From: Ruminococcaceae bacterium FB2012
Lineage (GTDB): Bacteria; Bacillota; Clostridia; Oscillospirales; Ruminococcaceae
Reading direction: 5' to 3'
DNA: 64,000 bases
Assembly: GCA_900104495.1 (NCBI GenBank)
Contig: FMXS01000006.1
Location: forward strand, 84,271 to 148,270
Each line of letters opens with the position of its first letter. Within the stretch, counting starts at the first letter, position 1. The position numbers and the translations under genes are program-made. Of the stretch, positions 14,968-23,991 are shown in pieces. The notes below the pieces were generated by a model, which was given only the letters and a program-made list of their open reading frames with translations, was not told where the DNA came from and did not search any database.

Positions 14968-17682
14968 ATGAACAGAGTACTCAGAAAAAGACTGCTGCGC
15001 GACCTTAAAAGCAACCTCGGAAGATACCTTGCGCTTGTGCTGCTTATCGTTATGGGTGTCTTTCTCGTTGTAAGCATGGTGGGTTCGGCAGATGCGATAA
15101 TACAAGGAACAGATGAAAAAGGCAAAGACAGCTTTGTGCAGGACGGACAGTTCACCGTCTTTGTGCCGCTGACGAACAGCGAGCTTGAAAAGCTCTCCGA
15201 AGGCGGAAGCGTTATCGAGGAACAGTTCAGCACCGATATGCCCGCCGATGACGGCAAGGTGCTGCGTCTTTTCAAAAACAGAGAAAAGAACGATCTTATT
15301 CAAGTCACAAAGGGCAGAACAGCGCAGAACAAGGGCGAAGCGCTTGTCGAACGCCGCTTTGCCGAAGTCAACGGATATGATGTGGGCGATAAGATCACCG
15401 CAGGCGGCACCCAGTTCGAGATAGTCGGTCTGGGAACAGTCCCCGACTACGATGCGCCGCTTCGCAAGCTGTCCGACACAGGCGTTCAGTCGGAGGTGTT
15501 CGGTCTGCTTTTCGTTACATCGGAAGAATACGATGAGATAACTTCTTCATTCTCGCAGAAAGCGCAGGAATACACCTATTCCTACCGCCTCGGAAAAGAC
15601 GTTACGGACGATGCTCTGAAAAGCAGAATAAAGGAGCTTGATTTCGATTACGAGAAAGTTGAGGACAAGTATTTCAAGGAGTCGATAGCAGAGTTTCTCG
15701 ACGCCAAAAAGGAGATCGAGGACGGCGTTTCGGAGATACATTCGGGGTCGAAGGAATTATCGACCGGTCTTGAAAAGCTGGATAAAAGCAGCACCGATCT
15801 CACCTCTGCCGCACAAAAGCTGCTCGATTCTTATTTGGAACAGGCGAACAAGGCAGTATCTGCTCTCGGCATAAAGCAGACGCTTACCGAGCAGAATTAT
15901 GCCGATATTCTCAATGCCGCCGCAAAGACAGACAAAACAGGACAGGCAGCATCCCTCAAAGCAAGCCTTGACAGCATTGCAGCTTTCAAAAAAGGCATAA
16001 GCGATTATACAGGCGGCGTGAGCGATGCTGCCAAAGGCTCGGGCGAGCTTTACAGCGGCGTCGATAAAATGAAAACCTTCACCGACGAGCTTATCAAAAA
16101 AGAATTCGTGCTCGACATCGACAACCTCACAAGCTTTATCAAGGCAGGAGACAACGCAAGGATCGCCGCGGCGGCAGGTGACGTGATAATGAACAAGGTC
16201 GGCGGTCTTGTTGCAGGTGTCATCGTGCTGATACTTTTTGCATATGTCATCTCGGTATTCGTCGTTCACCAGATAGAGCAGGAATCGAGCGTTATCGGCT
16301 CTCTGTATGCTTTGGGAGTTAAGAAAAAAGATCTGCTTCGCCACTATATCACGATGCCGACAGCTGTTGCATTCATCGGCGCACTGATCGGCACTTCCCT
16401 TGGATTTACTCCCTTCGGCATCGGTTCGCAGATGCAGAAGAGCTACACATATTTCTCGCTGCCCGATGTTGACTATGTGTTCCCGCCGTATCTTCTTATC
16501 TACGGTCTGCTGATGCCACCCGTGATAAGTGCAATCGTCAACACGCTGGTCATAAACAAGCGCCTCAACAGAACGGCGCTCTCGCTTATCAGAAGCGAAC
16601 AGCGTGCAGAGGGCTACAGGCAGTTTGATATCAAGTCGAACAACTTCGAGAGAGTATTCCGCATAAGGCACATGGTCAGAGAGCTTCGCTGCTCGGTGGC
16701 TGTCGTCCTCGGTATGCTGATCTCTATGCTTGTCATAGTGCTCGGTTTCAATACCTACTCGCTGTGTACCGATGTGCGTGACAGGAACGTTGCCGATACA
16801 AAGTACGAGTATATGTATCTTTACAAATATCCCGAAAAGGAAGCTCCCGCAGGCAGCGAGGCAGCGTATGTCGAGGGGCTCAACACCGAGGTAATGGGCT
16901 ATACTCTCGAGGTCAGCGTTATAGGTATCGAGGGTGAAAGCAGATACTTTGATGCAAGGCCGGAAAAGGGCAGCAGCAAGGCTATTATCAACGATTCTCT
17001 TGCAGAGCGCTTCGGCTATAAGGAGGGCGACAAGGTCACATTCACAGACCCCGCAAGCGACATCGACCGCACCTTTACCGTCACCGGCATCGCAAAGTAT
17101 TCCCCCGGATTTACGATCTTTATGGACAGGCAAAGTATGTGCGAGCTGTTCGGCAGGGACAAGGATTATTTCAACGCGGTGTATTCTGACAAACAGCTCG
17201 ACATCGAGCAGGGACGGCTTTACAGCGTTACCACAAAGGACGAGATCAAAAAGAGCGCAGGAGTTTTCATAGATCAGATGAGTTCGTTCATCGCAATGCT
17301 TCTTATCGCCGGCTCGGTCATCTTCTGCGTGGTGATGTATCTTATGATGAGCGTTATGATCGACCGTTCGCGCTTCGGCATCTCGCTGATCAAGATCTTC
17401 GGCTACCGCCCGAAGGAGATACGCAGCCTCTACTTAAACGGCAACCTTATCGTTGTTGCTGTCGGCGGGCTTGCGGTTATCCCCGCGGCCAAGTTCATCA
17501 TTGATCTTATCTATCCGTCCTTCGTTGCAAATGTCGCCTGCTGTATGGACACGTCGTATCAATGGTATGCATACATCCTGCTCTACTGCGTGATGATGCT
17601 CGTTTACCTTGTGATAAACAAACTGCTTGTCAGAAAAATCTCAAAGATAACTCCCGCAGAGGTACTGAAAAACAGGGAATAA
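14968..17682 (+). CDS. ABC transporter permease, FtsX/MacB family
   Basis: The 904-residue permease has a first membrane span at about 20-42 and a long outer domain. Within that domain, residues about 240-385 are rich in Ser/Lys/Asp heptads likely to be coiled coil ('SGSKELSTGLEKLDKSSTDL'). Three spans follow near 405-530 (FtsX domain 1), then a second half with a span near 570-595, a further outer domain, and three C-terminal spans (about 765-890). This two-FtsX-domain layout is typical of Firmicutes peptide-resistance or envelope-stress permeases. It partners with the ATPase immediately upstream and is followed by a terminator hairpin. Confidence 0.9.
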   Translation: MNRVLRKRLLRDLKSNLGRYLALVLLIVMGVFLVVSMVGSADAIIQGTDEKGKDSFVQDGQFTVFVPLTNSELEKLSEGGSVIEEQFSTDMPADDGKVLRLFKNREKNDLIQVTKGRTAQNKGEALVERRFAEVNGYDVGDKITAGGTQFEIVGLGTVPDYDAPLRKLSDTGVQSEVFGLLFVTSEEYDEITSSFSQKAQEYTYSYRLGKDVTDDALKSRIKELDFDYEKVEDKYFKESIAEFLDAKKEIEDGVSEIHSGSKELSTGLEKLDKSSTDLTSAAQKLLDSYLEQANKAVSALGIKQTLTEQNYADILNAAAKTDKTGQAASLKASLDSIAAFKKGISDYTGGVSDAAKGSGELYSGVDKMKTFTDELIKKEFVLDIDNLTSFIKAGDNARIAAAAGDVIMNKVGGLVAGVIVLILFAYVISVFVVHQIEQESSVIGSLYALGVKKKDLLRHYITMPTAVAFIGALIGTSLGFTPFGIGSQMQKSYTYFSLPDVDYVFPPYLLIYGLLMPPVISAIVNTLVINKRLNRTALSLIRSEQRAEGYRQFDIKSNNFERVFRIRHMVRELRCSVAVVLGMLISMLVIVLGFNTYSLCTDVRDRNVADTKYEYMYLYKYPEKEAPAGSEAAYVEGLNTEVMGYTLEVSVIGIEGESRYFDARPEKGSSKAIINDSLAERFGYKEGDKVTFTDPASDIDRTFTVTGIAKYSPGFTIFMDRQSMCELFGRDKDYFNAVYSDKQLDIEQGRLYSVTTKDEIKKSAGVFIDQMSSFIAMLLIAGSVIFCVVMYLMMSVMIDRSRFGISLIKIFGYRPKEIRSLYLNGNLIVVAVGGLAVIPAAKFIIDLIYPSFVANVACCMDTSYQWYAYILLYCVMMLVYLVINKLLVRKISKITPAEVLKNRE

Positions 17683-17720
17683 AGCGACAATACTATATAT
17701 TACATACATAAACAGCATTG

Positions 17721-17750
17721 AAAAGCCGTTCATAATTGGACGGCTTTTTC
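17721..17750 (+). terminator. Rho-independent terminator of the ABC operon
   Basis: AAAAGCCGT (17721-17729) pairs with ACGGCTTTT (17740-17748) followed by T. It lies 38 bases after the permease stop. Confidence 0.85.
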
Positions 17751-17761
17751 CTTCTGACATC

Positions 17762-17816
17762 TTGAAATATCGGTTAGCGTATGCTATAATATGATTATGA
17801 GTTTGCATATGCTAAC
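17762..17816 (+). promoter_or_regulatory. Promoter with two GTTAG-type operators for the GNAT/methyltransferase operon
   Basis: TTGAAA (17762-17767), 17-base spacer, TATAAT (17785-17790). One palindrome (GTTAG-N6-CTATA, 17773-17788) overlaps the -10 and a second (GTTTG-CATATG-CTAAC, 17801-17816) covers the start region. Binding at either site would block polymerase. Confidence 0.7.
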
Positions 17817-17842
17817 TGAAACCTTGATCGGAGGAAAAAGTT

Positions 17843-18475
17843 TTGAAAAGAGTATGCTCATTATCCAAAGAGAGAATAGATGAAATATCCGAGCTGATCG
17901 GTGCGTCGTTCTGGGATTATCCCTACGAACCGGGAGAAGGCGGATTAAAGCCGTTTTTCAGTTCAAAGCAGGCAATGACCGAGTATATGAAGTCGTTTGT
18001 CATTGCGGGTATAGAAAGCGGAACATTTTACAGCACCGACCGGGGCGAGGGATATATCCTCATTACCGATACGAAAGGAAATCATCCGAATTTCCGCAGC
18101 ATAATTAAAATGGCAAGGCGAATGAAAAATGCGCTCGGAGGCTGGGGCAAGCTCTTTTCGTTTCTGAAACAGGCAAACAGCGGCTGCGATAAAAAGCCGC
18201 TTGAGATCCAAATGAAAAAGCAGAAAAAGCCTTACGTCAAGGTTGAAATGCTGATCGTAACGGAGAAGTATCAGGGACAGGGATATATGCGGAAGCTAAT
18301 GGAGTTTGCCTATAAAATGGCGGACAAAAACGGCTGTCCCTGCATACTGGATACCGATGCAAAGGGCAAATGCGACCGTTATGTGCATCTCGGCATGAAG
18401 CTCGTCCAGACACGGACGGCGGCGGGGTGTAAGATATATGATCTGATGTACAGCAAGGAAGGAGCAAAATCATGA
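17843..18475 (+). CDS. GNAT-family N-acetyltransferase
   Basis: The start is a TTG at 17843 with GGAGG 9 bases upstream. The C-terminal half shows the GNAT acetyl-CoA motif: 'VKVEMLIVTEKYQGQGYMRKLMEFAYKMADKNGCPCILDT' with the Q-G-Q-G-Y/M phosphate loop, at about residues 132-172. The N-terminal half (210-residue total) is unlike common GNATs. The stop overlaps the start of the next methyltransferase by 4 bases (ATGA), so the two are co-translated. Substrate unknown; together with three methyltransferases it suggests tailoring or detoxification of a small molecule. Confidence 0.8.
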   Translation: MKRVCSLSKERIDEISELIGASFWDYPYEPGEGGLKPFFSSKQAMTEYMKSFVIAGIESGTFYSTDRGEGYILITDTKGNHPNFRSIIKMARRMKNALGGWGKLFSFLKQANSGCDKKPLEIQMKKQKKPYVKVEMLIVTEKYQGQGYMRKLMEFAYKMADKNGCPCILDTDAKGKCDRYVHLGMKLVQTRTAAGCKIYDLMYSKEGAKS

Positions 18476-19068
18476 GTTTTACAGATAATTTCGGGAACCC
18501 GAAAGGGCTTCTCGGAAGAATGATGCTTGTAAGTATGGACAGGGAGCATCTGCCGATGGCTCAATGGGCCTTGAAGCAGATAAGAATACCCGACAGCGGC
18601 AAGGTCGCCGATCTTGGCTGCGGCGGAGGTTACAACATCAGACGTATGCTGCAAATGAGCGCGAAAGCCAAATTTATAGGCCTTGACATTTCGGATGAAA
18701 GCGTCAGGAAGGCACAGAAGGTCAATAAAGACGAACTCGGCAAGCGTGTAAAGATCATCAAGGGCAGCGCGGAAGAACTCCCGTTCAAGGATAACAGTAT
18801 TGATCTCATCACCGCTTTTGAGACGGTTTTCTTTTGGAAAGCGCCTGAGAAAGCCTTCGGGGAGATATACCGCACGCTTGCAAATGAGGGTTGTCTGGCG
18901 GTCATAAATAATTACGGCGATCCCAATGTGGATTGGGAGAAGAAAGTTCCCTGTATGACCAGGTACACGGCAGAACGGATCGCCGAAATGCTGAAAGCAG
19001 CAGGGTTTGACGATATATCGGTGAACAAAAAGGATAATCTGTTTTTGGTTATGGGGTATAAAAGGTAA
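18472..19068 (+). CDS. Class I SAM-dependent methyltransferase
   Basis: A 198-residue protein with motif I VADLGCGGGYNI (about 43-54), the acidic motif II loop 'FIGLDISDESV', and motif IV 'NSIDLITAFETVFFW'. It is similar in organisation to the methyltransferase at 19754-20377 (both begin FGNPKGLLGRMML or KPEGTLGKMML and carry 'AFETVFFW/IYFW'), so these two are paralogues with the third methyltransferase between them. Substrate unknown. Confidence 0.88.
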   Translation: MSFTDNFGNPKGLLGRMMLVSMDREHLPMAQWALKQIRIPDSGKVADLGCGGGYNIRRMLQMSAKAKFIGLDISDESVRKAQKVNKDELGKRVKIIKGSAEELPFKDNSIDLITAFETVFFWKAPEKAFGEIYRTLANEGCLAVINNYGDPNVDWEKKVPCMTRYTAERIAEMLKAAGFDDISVNKKDNLFLVMGYKR

Positions 19069-19081
19069 AGGAGAGATTTGA

Positions 19082-19726
19082 ATGACTGCAAAAGAATACA
19101 AAGACCTGTCAGTTAAGGAATTTACAAAAGCCGCCGAGATCTACGAATCGGACAATGCGGGTGTCTATAATATGTGCAAAAAGGATTATCCCGATGTGCT
19201 GGCAGAGCTTGAAAAAGAACCGTTTACCAATCTGCTTGACTGCGGCTGCGGAACGGGGCCCATGCTGACGCTGCTGCATAAGAAATATCCCGATAAGCAC
19301 TACACGGGCATCGACCTCACGCCGAAAATGATCGAGGTCGCAAAACGAAAGAAGTTGAAAAACGTAGAGCTTGTGGTCGGTGACTGCGAGAAGCTGCCTT
19401 TTGACGATAACTCTTTTGATGCGGTGATCTGCTGCGAGAGCTTTCATCATTATCCCAATCCGCAGGATTTCTTTTGCAGCGTGTACCGCGTTCTCCGTCC
19501 GAACGGCAGGCTGATCCTGCGTGATATGACCATGAGTTCGGCGGCAGTACGGTGGTTCTGCAATACCCTTGAAATGCCGCTGGCACATCTGATCGGCAAG
19601 GGAGATGTCCGTATTTACGGCAGAGAGGATATCAAAAAGCTGTGCAAAAATGCAGGGCTTCACATGGAGAGTTTTGAAAAGCGAGGCTTCTGCCGTCTGC
19701 ATTGTGTTGTGAGAAAGATAAAATGA
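19082..19726 (+). CDS. Class I SAM-dependent methyltransferase
   Basis: This 214-residue protein has motif I LLDCGCGTGPML (about 51-62), 'YTGIDLTPKMIEVA', and 'NSFDAVICCESFHHYPNPQDF', typical of UbiE/methyltransferase-11-type small-molecule enzymes. It starts at an ATG after AAAGGAGAG, 13 bases past the preceding gene. It is less close to its two neighbours than they are to each other. Confidence 0.88.
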   Translation: MTAKEYKDLSVKEFTKAAEIYESDNAGVYNMCKKDYPDVLAELEKEPFTNLLDCGCGTGPMLTLLHKKYPDKHYTGIDLTPKMIEVAKRKKLKNVELVVGDCEKLPFDDNSFDAVICCESFHHYPNPQDFFCSVYRVLRPNGRLILRDMTMSSAAVRWFCNTLEMPLAHLIGKGDVRIYGREDIKKLCKNAGLHMESFEKRGFCRLHCVVRKIK

Positions 19727-19753
19727 AATCGGGATTAAAGGAGCAAGATAGTT

Positions 19754-20377
19754 ATGGGACTTATGAAAAAGTTTTTCAGTCAGACAAGAAAACCCGAGGG
19801 TACTCTCGGGAAAATGATGCTCAAAGGTATGAACTCGGGTCATGCAAAGCTTGCAGACTGGGGATTCGAGCATCTGCCGAAGCTGTCTCCGAAACAGGCC
19901 GCCGATCTCGGCTGCGGCGCAGGCAGAAACGCGGGAGAGCTGCTGAAAAAATATCCGCAGGCAAAAGTTACCGCAATGGATTACTCCGCGCTTTCCGTGC
20001 AGAAGGCAAAGGAGTACAATCAGGCAATGATCGACGCAGGCAGGTGCAGAGTGATCAAGGGAGATGTCTCAAAGCTGCCTCTTGAAGCGGACAGCTTTGA
20101 GCTTGTTACAGCCTTTGAAACGATCTACTTCTGGCCGGGACTCGAAAAATGCTTTTCGCAGGTCGCAGGTATCCTGAAAGACGGCGGATACTTTATGATC
20201 TGCAACGAATCAGACGGTACCGACAAGACAAGCAAGAAATTTGAATCCATTATCGACGGTATGCGCTGCTATACGACTGCCGAGATAACAGCAGCTTTGA
20301 AAGCAGCAGGGTTCAAAAGTGTGAGATCCGATCATCATCCCTCAAAGCCGTGGATCACTGTGATAGCGAGGAAATAA
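19754..20377 (+). CDS. Class I SAM-dependent methyltransferase (paralogue of 18472-19068)
   Basis: A 207-residue enzyme with motif I AADLGCGAGRNA and 'DSFELVTAFETIYFWPGL'. The opening 'KPEGTLGKMMLKGMNSGHAKLADWGFEHL' parallels the paralogue two genes upstream. It is the last gene of the operon that starts at 17843. No clear terminator follows; the next genes face the opposite way. Confidence 0.88.
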   Translation: MGLMKKFFSQTRKPEGTLGKMMLKGMNSGHAKLADWGFEHLPKLSPKQAADLGCGAGRNAGELLKKYPQAKVTAMDYSALSVQKAKEYNQAMIDAGRCRVIKGDVSKLPLEADSFELVTAFETIYFWPGLEKCFSQVAGILKDGGYFMICNESDGTDKTSKKFESIIDGMRCYTTAEITAALKAAGFKSVRSDHHPSKPWITVIARK

Positions 20378-20460
20378 TATTGATTATTGCTCTGACAGAG
20401 TACAGAAAAAAGATTATTTTATAAAACAGCCATGCTCTTTTTTAGCTAAAGAACCGTCCG

Positions 20461-21072
20461 TTATATCATCACTGCCAGCCCCAAAAACATTGCGGCATTT
20501 GCTATGTTGCCTTTTGCCGGCAGCTTCGTCGGAGCAAGTATGATAAAAAATGGCAGTGTGTTGAATATGCAAGCCCACCTCGGCAGATCGGTATTTCCCG
20601 AAACAACAAGTATAAAAAACGTCACTGCAAAGACGAGCAAACCAACATAAGCAAGAGCTGCGGCGGCTGTGCGTTTGAAGAAGCACAGCACGGTCTCAAG
20701 CGCCTCGTCTGTTCTGCCGAGCTTTACAAAAAACCATTCCACAGCACCGCAAAGCACATGATGCGCCGCTATCGGTACGATAAAAAACAGAGCAGAAATA
20801 TACATTACAGTCCCCGAAACATTTGAGCACTGTTCCGCCCACCTGCTCAGACCGATAAATCCGAAGCCTGCCATAAACAAAGCAAGCACTCCGATGAGCA
20901 TAGCAAGCTCGATCTGTTTAAGCGGCATTTTTGCAAACAGCTTCCGCATCCTTTCGGGATCGGATGTGTCCTTTTTGAAATCAAATCTGCCCTCGGGAGT
21001 ATAGGCGAGCATACAGTCTGTCACTCCGCAGATGATATGCCCGATGCAGGCAATAATAAGCGCAAGTCTCAT
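20461..21072 (-). CDS. Polytopic membrane protein of unknown function
   Basis: The 203-residue protein has about six hydrophobic segments (near 1-20, 55-80, 88-110, 132-158, 162-178, 185-203). A loop 'AYTPEGRFDFKKDTSDPERM' follows the first segment. It contains no catalytic motif. Its ATG overlaps the stop of the hydrolase gene by 4 bases, so it is translated with it. Small families of uncharacterised six-span proteins like this (DUF6796-like) occur in Clostridia; the assignment is from memory of the pattern only. Confidence 0.7.
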   Translation of the reverse strand: MRLALIIACIGHIICGVTDCMLAYTPEGRFDFKKDTSDPERMRKLFAKMPLKQIELAMLIGVLALFMAGFGFIGLSRWAEQCSNVSGTVMYISALFFIVPIAAHHVLCGAVEWFFVKLGRTDEALETVLCFFKRTAAAALAYVGLLVFAVTFFILVVSGNTDLPRWACIFNTLPFFIILAPTKLPAKGNIANAAMFLGLAVMI

Positions 21073-21989
21073 ATTTTTTCACCCTTTATCCAAGCGATTA
21101 TTTCTTTCTCCGACCTTTGGAAATACTCCATATTATCACGGCGGTACCTGCCGAAGCTGCGGTACATCAGCCCGATAAGCGGTATCATTCGGTATAGCTT
21201 TTTCTCACGACTGCGGTTCGGCATAAGCCCGTTCAGATGGCTGCCGTGAGGGTATATTACCATTCTGAACTGTCTTGAAAAGCCTTTGTTTTTCAGCCTT
21301 GCGGCAAGTCTTTTTACTGAATACTCCGCATACCAGCATTCATCCATAGCGCCTGCGATCAGCAGGATATCCGCATCGCATTTTTCTATTGACAGCTCTG
21401 CATTTCTGACTGCCTCCCTGCCGCAGTATGCCTTGTAATACGCCGCCCACATCCCCATGACCTTGTAGGGTACGGCAGGGTGACGGTAATATTTCACAGC
21501 TCCGAACTTTGAAAGATCCGCTGTGACATAGGGCAGCTCTTTGCCATGCCAAGTCACCACGCTGTGACATGTCATGGCCTTTTTGTCAGCGGTCGTCCCT
21601 TCAAACGGTACGTGCGTCGGAGATACCATTATAAGCTTTTCAAATCCGCCTATCTTCTCGGCGCAAAGCTCGGCAAATATCGAGCCCATTGACTGTCCGT
21701 AAACACTGATGTGACGTATGTTTTTGACATCACGAAGATAATTCACAGCAGGCACGAACATATCCAGCGCTATCCTATCAGGAGAATCAGGCAACCCCTC
21801 AGCCCCGAAGAGCGACACTGCAAGTCCCGTGATACCGTAGTCTGCAAAGCGCTCCGCGAATTTTATCCCTGGCAGGATGCTTTGCTCGCCGCCCACGATT
21901 ATGATAACAGCCCTGTCACTCCCGCAGTCGGGCTCTGCTAAATGTCCAACAAACCCATCCCATCTCATTGTAAAGTTTTCGTATCTCAT
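21069..21989 (-). CDS. Alpha/beta hydrolase, acyl-CoA thioesterase/BAAT C-terminal type
   Basis: Start placed at the ATG at 21989, preceded by GAGGAGAG, rather than 15 bases upstream. The 306-residue protein has the nucleophile elbow YGQSMGS (about 98-104), an acid region 'LLIAGAMDECW' and the late histidine in 'IYPHGSHLNGL', as in dienelactone-hydrolase/BAAT-like enzymes. It is the first gene of a two-gene minus-strand unit with the membrane protein, under a promoter that carries the GTTAG-type palindrome. Substrate unknown. Confidence 0.82.
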   Translation of the reverse strand: MRYENFTMRWDGFVGHLAEPDCGSDRAVIIIVGGEQSILPGIKFAERFADYGITGLAVSLFGAEGLPDSPDRIALDMFVPAVNYLRDVKNIRHISVYGQSMGSIFAELCAEKIGGFEKLIMVSPTHVPFEGTTADKKAMTCHSVVTWHGKELPYVTADLSKFGAVKYYRHPAVPYKVMGMWAAYYKAYCGREAVRNAELSIEKCDADILLIAGAMDECWYAEYSVKRLAARLKNKGFSRQFRMVIYPHGSHLNGLMPNRSREKKLYRMIPLIGLMYRSFGRYRRDNMEYFQRSEKEIIAWIKGEKI

Positions 21990-22047
21990 ATTATCTCTCC
22001 TCACTTTGATCCTTTCATTTACGTGTCTTTCACGATATTTAAAGTAG

Positions 22048-22100
22048 GTAAGCCTATGCTAACCAAGTATCATTATAGCATATATTTCTCCGGATTTCAA
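22048..22100 (-). promoter_or_regulatory. Promoter and GTTAG-type operator of the hydrolase unit
   Basis: On the minus strand TTGAAA (22100-22095), 17 bases, TATAAT (22077-22072). The palindrome GTTAG-N6-CTTAC (22063-22048) covers the start region. Confidence 0.7.
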
Positions 22101-22180
22101 GCCTTGTATTTCCATAATTGGAAATTAGCCTTTACCATAGAGACCACAGCCGAATTGTGAGGCTTTTCTTTTTTTAAAAA

Positions 22181-22256
22181 AAGTGAGAATATTCTCACTT
22201 CCTATTGACAAACCTTTTAAATCGTGATATAGTAAATGTGAGATGATTCTCACATT
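22181..22256 (+). promoter_or_regulatory. Promoter flanked by two GTGAGA-N4-TCTCAC operators
   Basis: TTGACA (22205-22210), 17 bases, TATAGT (22228-22233). A perfect 20-base palindrome at 22181-22200 lies just upstream of the -35. A second (AATGTGAGA, 4 bases, TCTCACATT; 22235-22256) covers the start site. Shared half-sites GTGAGA/TCTCAC. The likely binder is the TetR protein encoded at 23225-23836 in the same transcript. Confidence 0.8.
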
Positions 22257-22274
22257 CAGAAAGGCGGCGTTATT

Positions 22275-23222
22275 ATGGCGGATATCAAAGCAAAAGCAGT
22301 TATCGGAACCAATTAGTGGGGCGGAAAGGCATATGGAAAAGCGATAAGGGGAAGCTACGTCGAAGAGAGCGTTATCAAGGAGGCTATGCTCGAAGCCAAA
22401 AAGCAGGGGCTCGTGATATACGATCTTGCCCGTGACTACGGACTCGGAAAGGCTCAAAAGATGTTCGGTAAGTTTGCAGAGGAGATCGGCGGAGAGAATA
22501 TCATCATATCTGCGAAATATACGCCCTTTACCCATTATAAGAAAGACTGCGTCCGCAAGTCGCTTGCCAAAGACCTTGCTGACTTCAAGCGCAGCTATGT
22601 GGACATATACTGGCTGCATCTGCCTACGGATATAGATCAGCATCTTGCCGAGATCATAGAACTTTACAAAGAGGGGAAGATACGCAATATCGGCGTATCA
22701 AATTTCACCCTTGAAGAATGTAGGCTCTCAAAGCGCATACTCGACAAGGCGGGGATACAGCTGTACGGTGTGCAGAACCATTACAGCCTTATCTCCCGAG
22801 AGTGGGAGAAGAACGGTCTGCTTGACTGGTGCAAAGAGAACGGCATTTCATTCTGGGCATGGGCTGTGCTTGAGGAAGGTATGCTCACCGATCCGAGAGT
22901 AAAGACAAAATTTTCGCTGATGAAATTCTTTATGAACCGCCAAAAGAGAAAAATGCGCGAGCTTTACAAAGTTATGATCGCTGTCGCAAAGCGGCATGAT
23001 ATCACCGTTCCTCAGGTGGCAGAGGCTTACTGTGCAAACAAGGGCGTCGTGCCGATATGCGGCTGCCGCAAACCGAAGCAGGTATCTGAACTTGCCGATG
23101 CGGTCAACATCAAACTCACATCGGGAGAGATACGCAAGCTTGAAGAAGCTGCGGACAAGTCGGGAGCCAAGGTGCTCGGTGCGGATATATTCAGGATGTT
23201 TGTGCGGAAGAAAAGGAGATAA
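22275..23222 (+). pseudogene. Aldo/keto reductase interrupted by an in-frame amber codon
   Basis: The natural start is the ATG at 22275 with a binding site upstream and a good promoter. After 13 codons (ending IGTN) the frame meets TAG at 22314-22316 and continues with WGGKAYGKAIRGS, which is exactly how AKR N-termini go on. The rest is intact: 'VIYDLARDYGLGKAQ' with the catalytic Asp/Tyr, 'VDIYWLHLP', 'IRNIGVSNF' and the NADPH-binding C-terminus 'VVPICGCRKPKQV'. Without readthrough, translation could only restart at the ATG at 22386, losing the first strand and helix of the barrel. It could be a nonsense mutation, a sequencing error, or suppression. Operon with the TetR gene 2 bases downstream. 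Confidence 0.8.
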
Positions 23223-23224
23223 AA

Positions 23225-23836
23225 ATGGAGAACACAGCAAAGCCCGTGCAGGCAAGATCACAGAAAACAAGAGAGAACCTGTTGAAAGCAGCTCTTGCGA
23301 TGTACCAAAAGAAAGGCTTTCATAAAACTACTGTTGATGATATCGCTGCGGAAGCAGGCGTTTCCACAGGTATCGCTTACAGGTATTTCAGGAACAAGAA
23401 AGATATGCTGCTGTCAGTTATATCCTATGGAGCTGATAATATCGAAGGCTTGGTAGATATAGGAAACATCTGCATCCCCGACAATACAACGGATTTAAAG
23501 CAGTATCTTGAAGCTATACTGAAAGCGTTTGAAGAGTTCCATGCAAGATACCGTGATATCCACGAGGAGCTTGAAGGCTTGCAGCATACGGACGAAGATG
23601 TGCGAAAGCTGTACATCAAAATAACAGAGGAAAAGATGAAAGACGTTACAACAAAACTGTCCGTATTCCTGCACGATGACACCAATATCCGTGAAAAGGC
23701 GTATGCGGCAATAGGCATTATGGAGCAGCACTGTCATATGATGATGAATAACACGCTTTACGGGCTGAATGCGGATGTTATGCGGGATATAGCTGTGAAC
23801 GCAGTGTACAGGATATTGAACGCAGAACAGTTATAA
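23225..23836 (+). CDS. TetR/AcrR-family transcriptional regulator
   Basis: A 203-residue regulator. Its helix-turn-helix is 'AALAMYQKKGFHKTTVDDIAAEAGVSTGIAYRYFRNKKDML' (about residues 19-60). It is read from the promoter at 22205 together with the reductase and follows it by 2 bases, with AAGGAG upstream of the ATG. The two GTGAGA palindromes at the promoter make autoregulation likely. If the reductase is dead, the regulator remains expressed. Inducer unknown. Confidence 0.92.
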   Translation: MENTAKPVQARSQKTRENLLKAALAMYQKKGFHKTTVDDIAAEAGVSTGIAYRYFRNKKDMLLSVISYGADNIEGLVDIGNICIPDNTTDLKQYLEAILKAFEEFHARYRDIHEELEGLQHTDEDVRKLYIKITEEKMKDVTTKLSVFLHDDTNIREKAYAAIGIMEQHCHMMMNNTLYGLNADVMRDIAVNAVYRILNAEQL

Positions 23837-23890
23837 CTAAAAGCACCCGCTTCGGGTATACCCAAGCATATAGTATTCATTTTACAAAAT

Positions 23891-23934
23891 GAAAGCAGCC
23901 CGTGCTTTTGAGCGCAGACTGCTTTCGCTTTTTT
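23891..23934 (+). terminator. Terminator after the TetR gene
   Basis: GAAAGCAG (23891-23898) pairs with CTGCTTTC (23919-23926), then G, C and a T run (23929-23934). The loop is long (20 bases) and may fold further. Confidence 0.65.
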
Positions 23935-23991
23935 ATGAATCGGCTTTGCGTGCCATTGATATGATTGCGATCATACATAAAACCCGGAGGT

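Noticed and set aside
15757..17133. 458-codon minus-strand frame inside the FtsX permease gene
   Set aside because: It is a shadow of the permease frame: cysteine/histidine-rich with no domain or binding site, while the plus frame has clear FtsX features.
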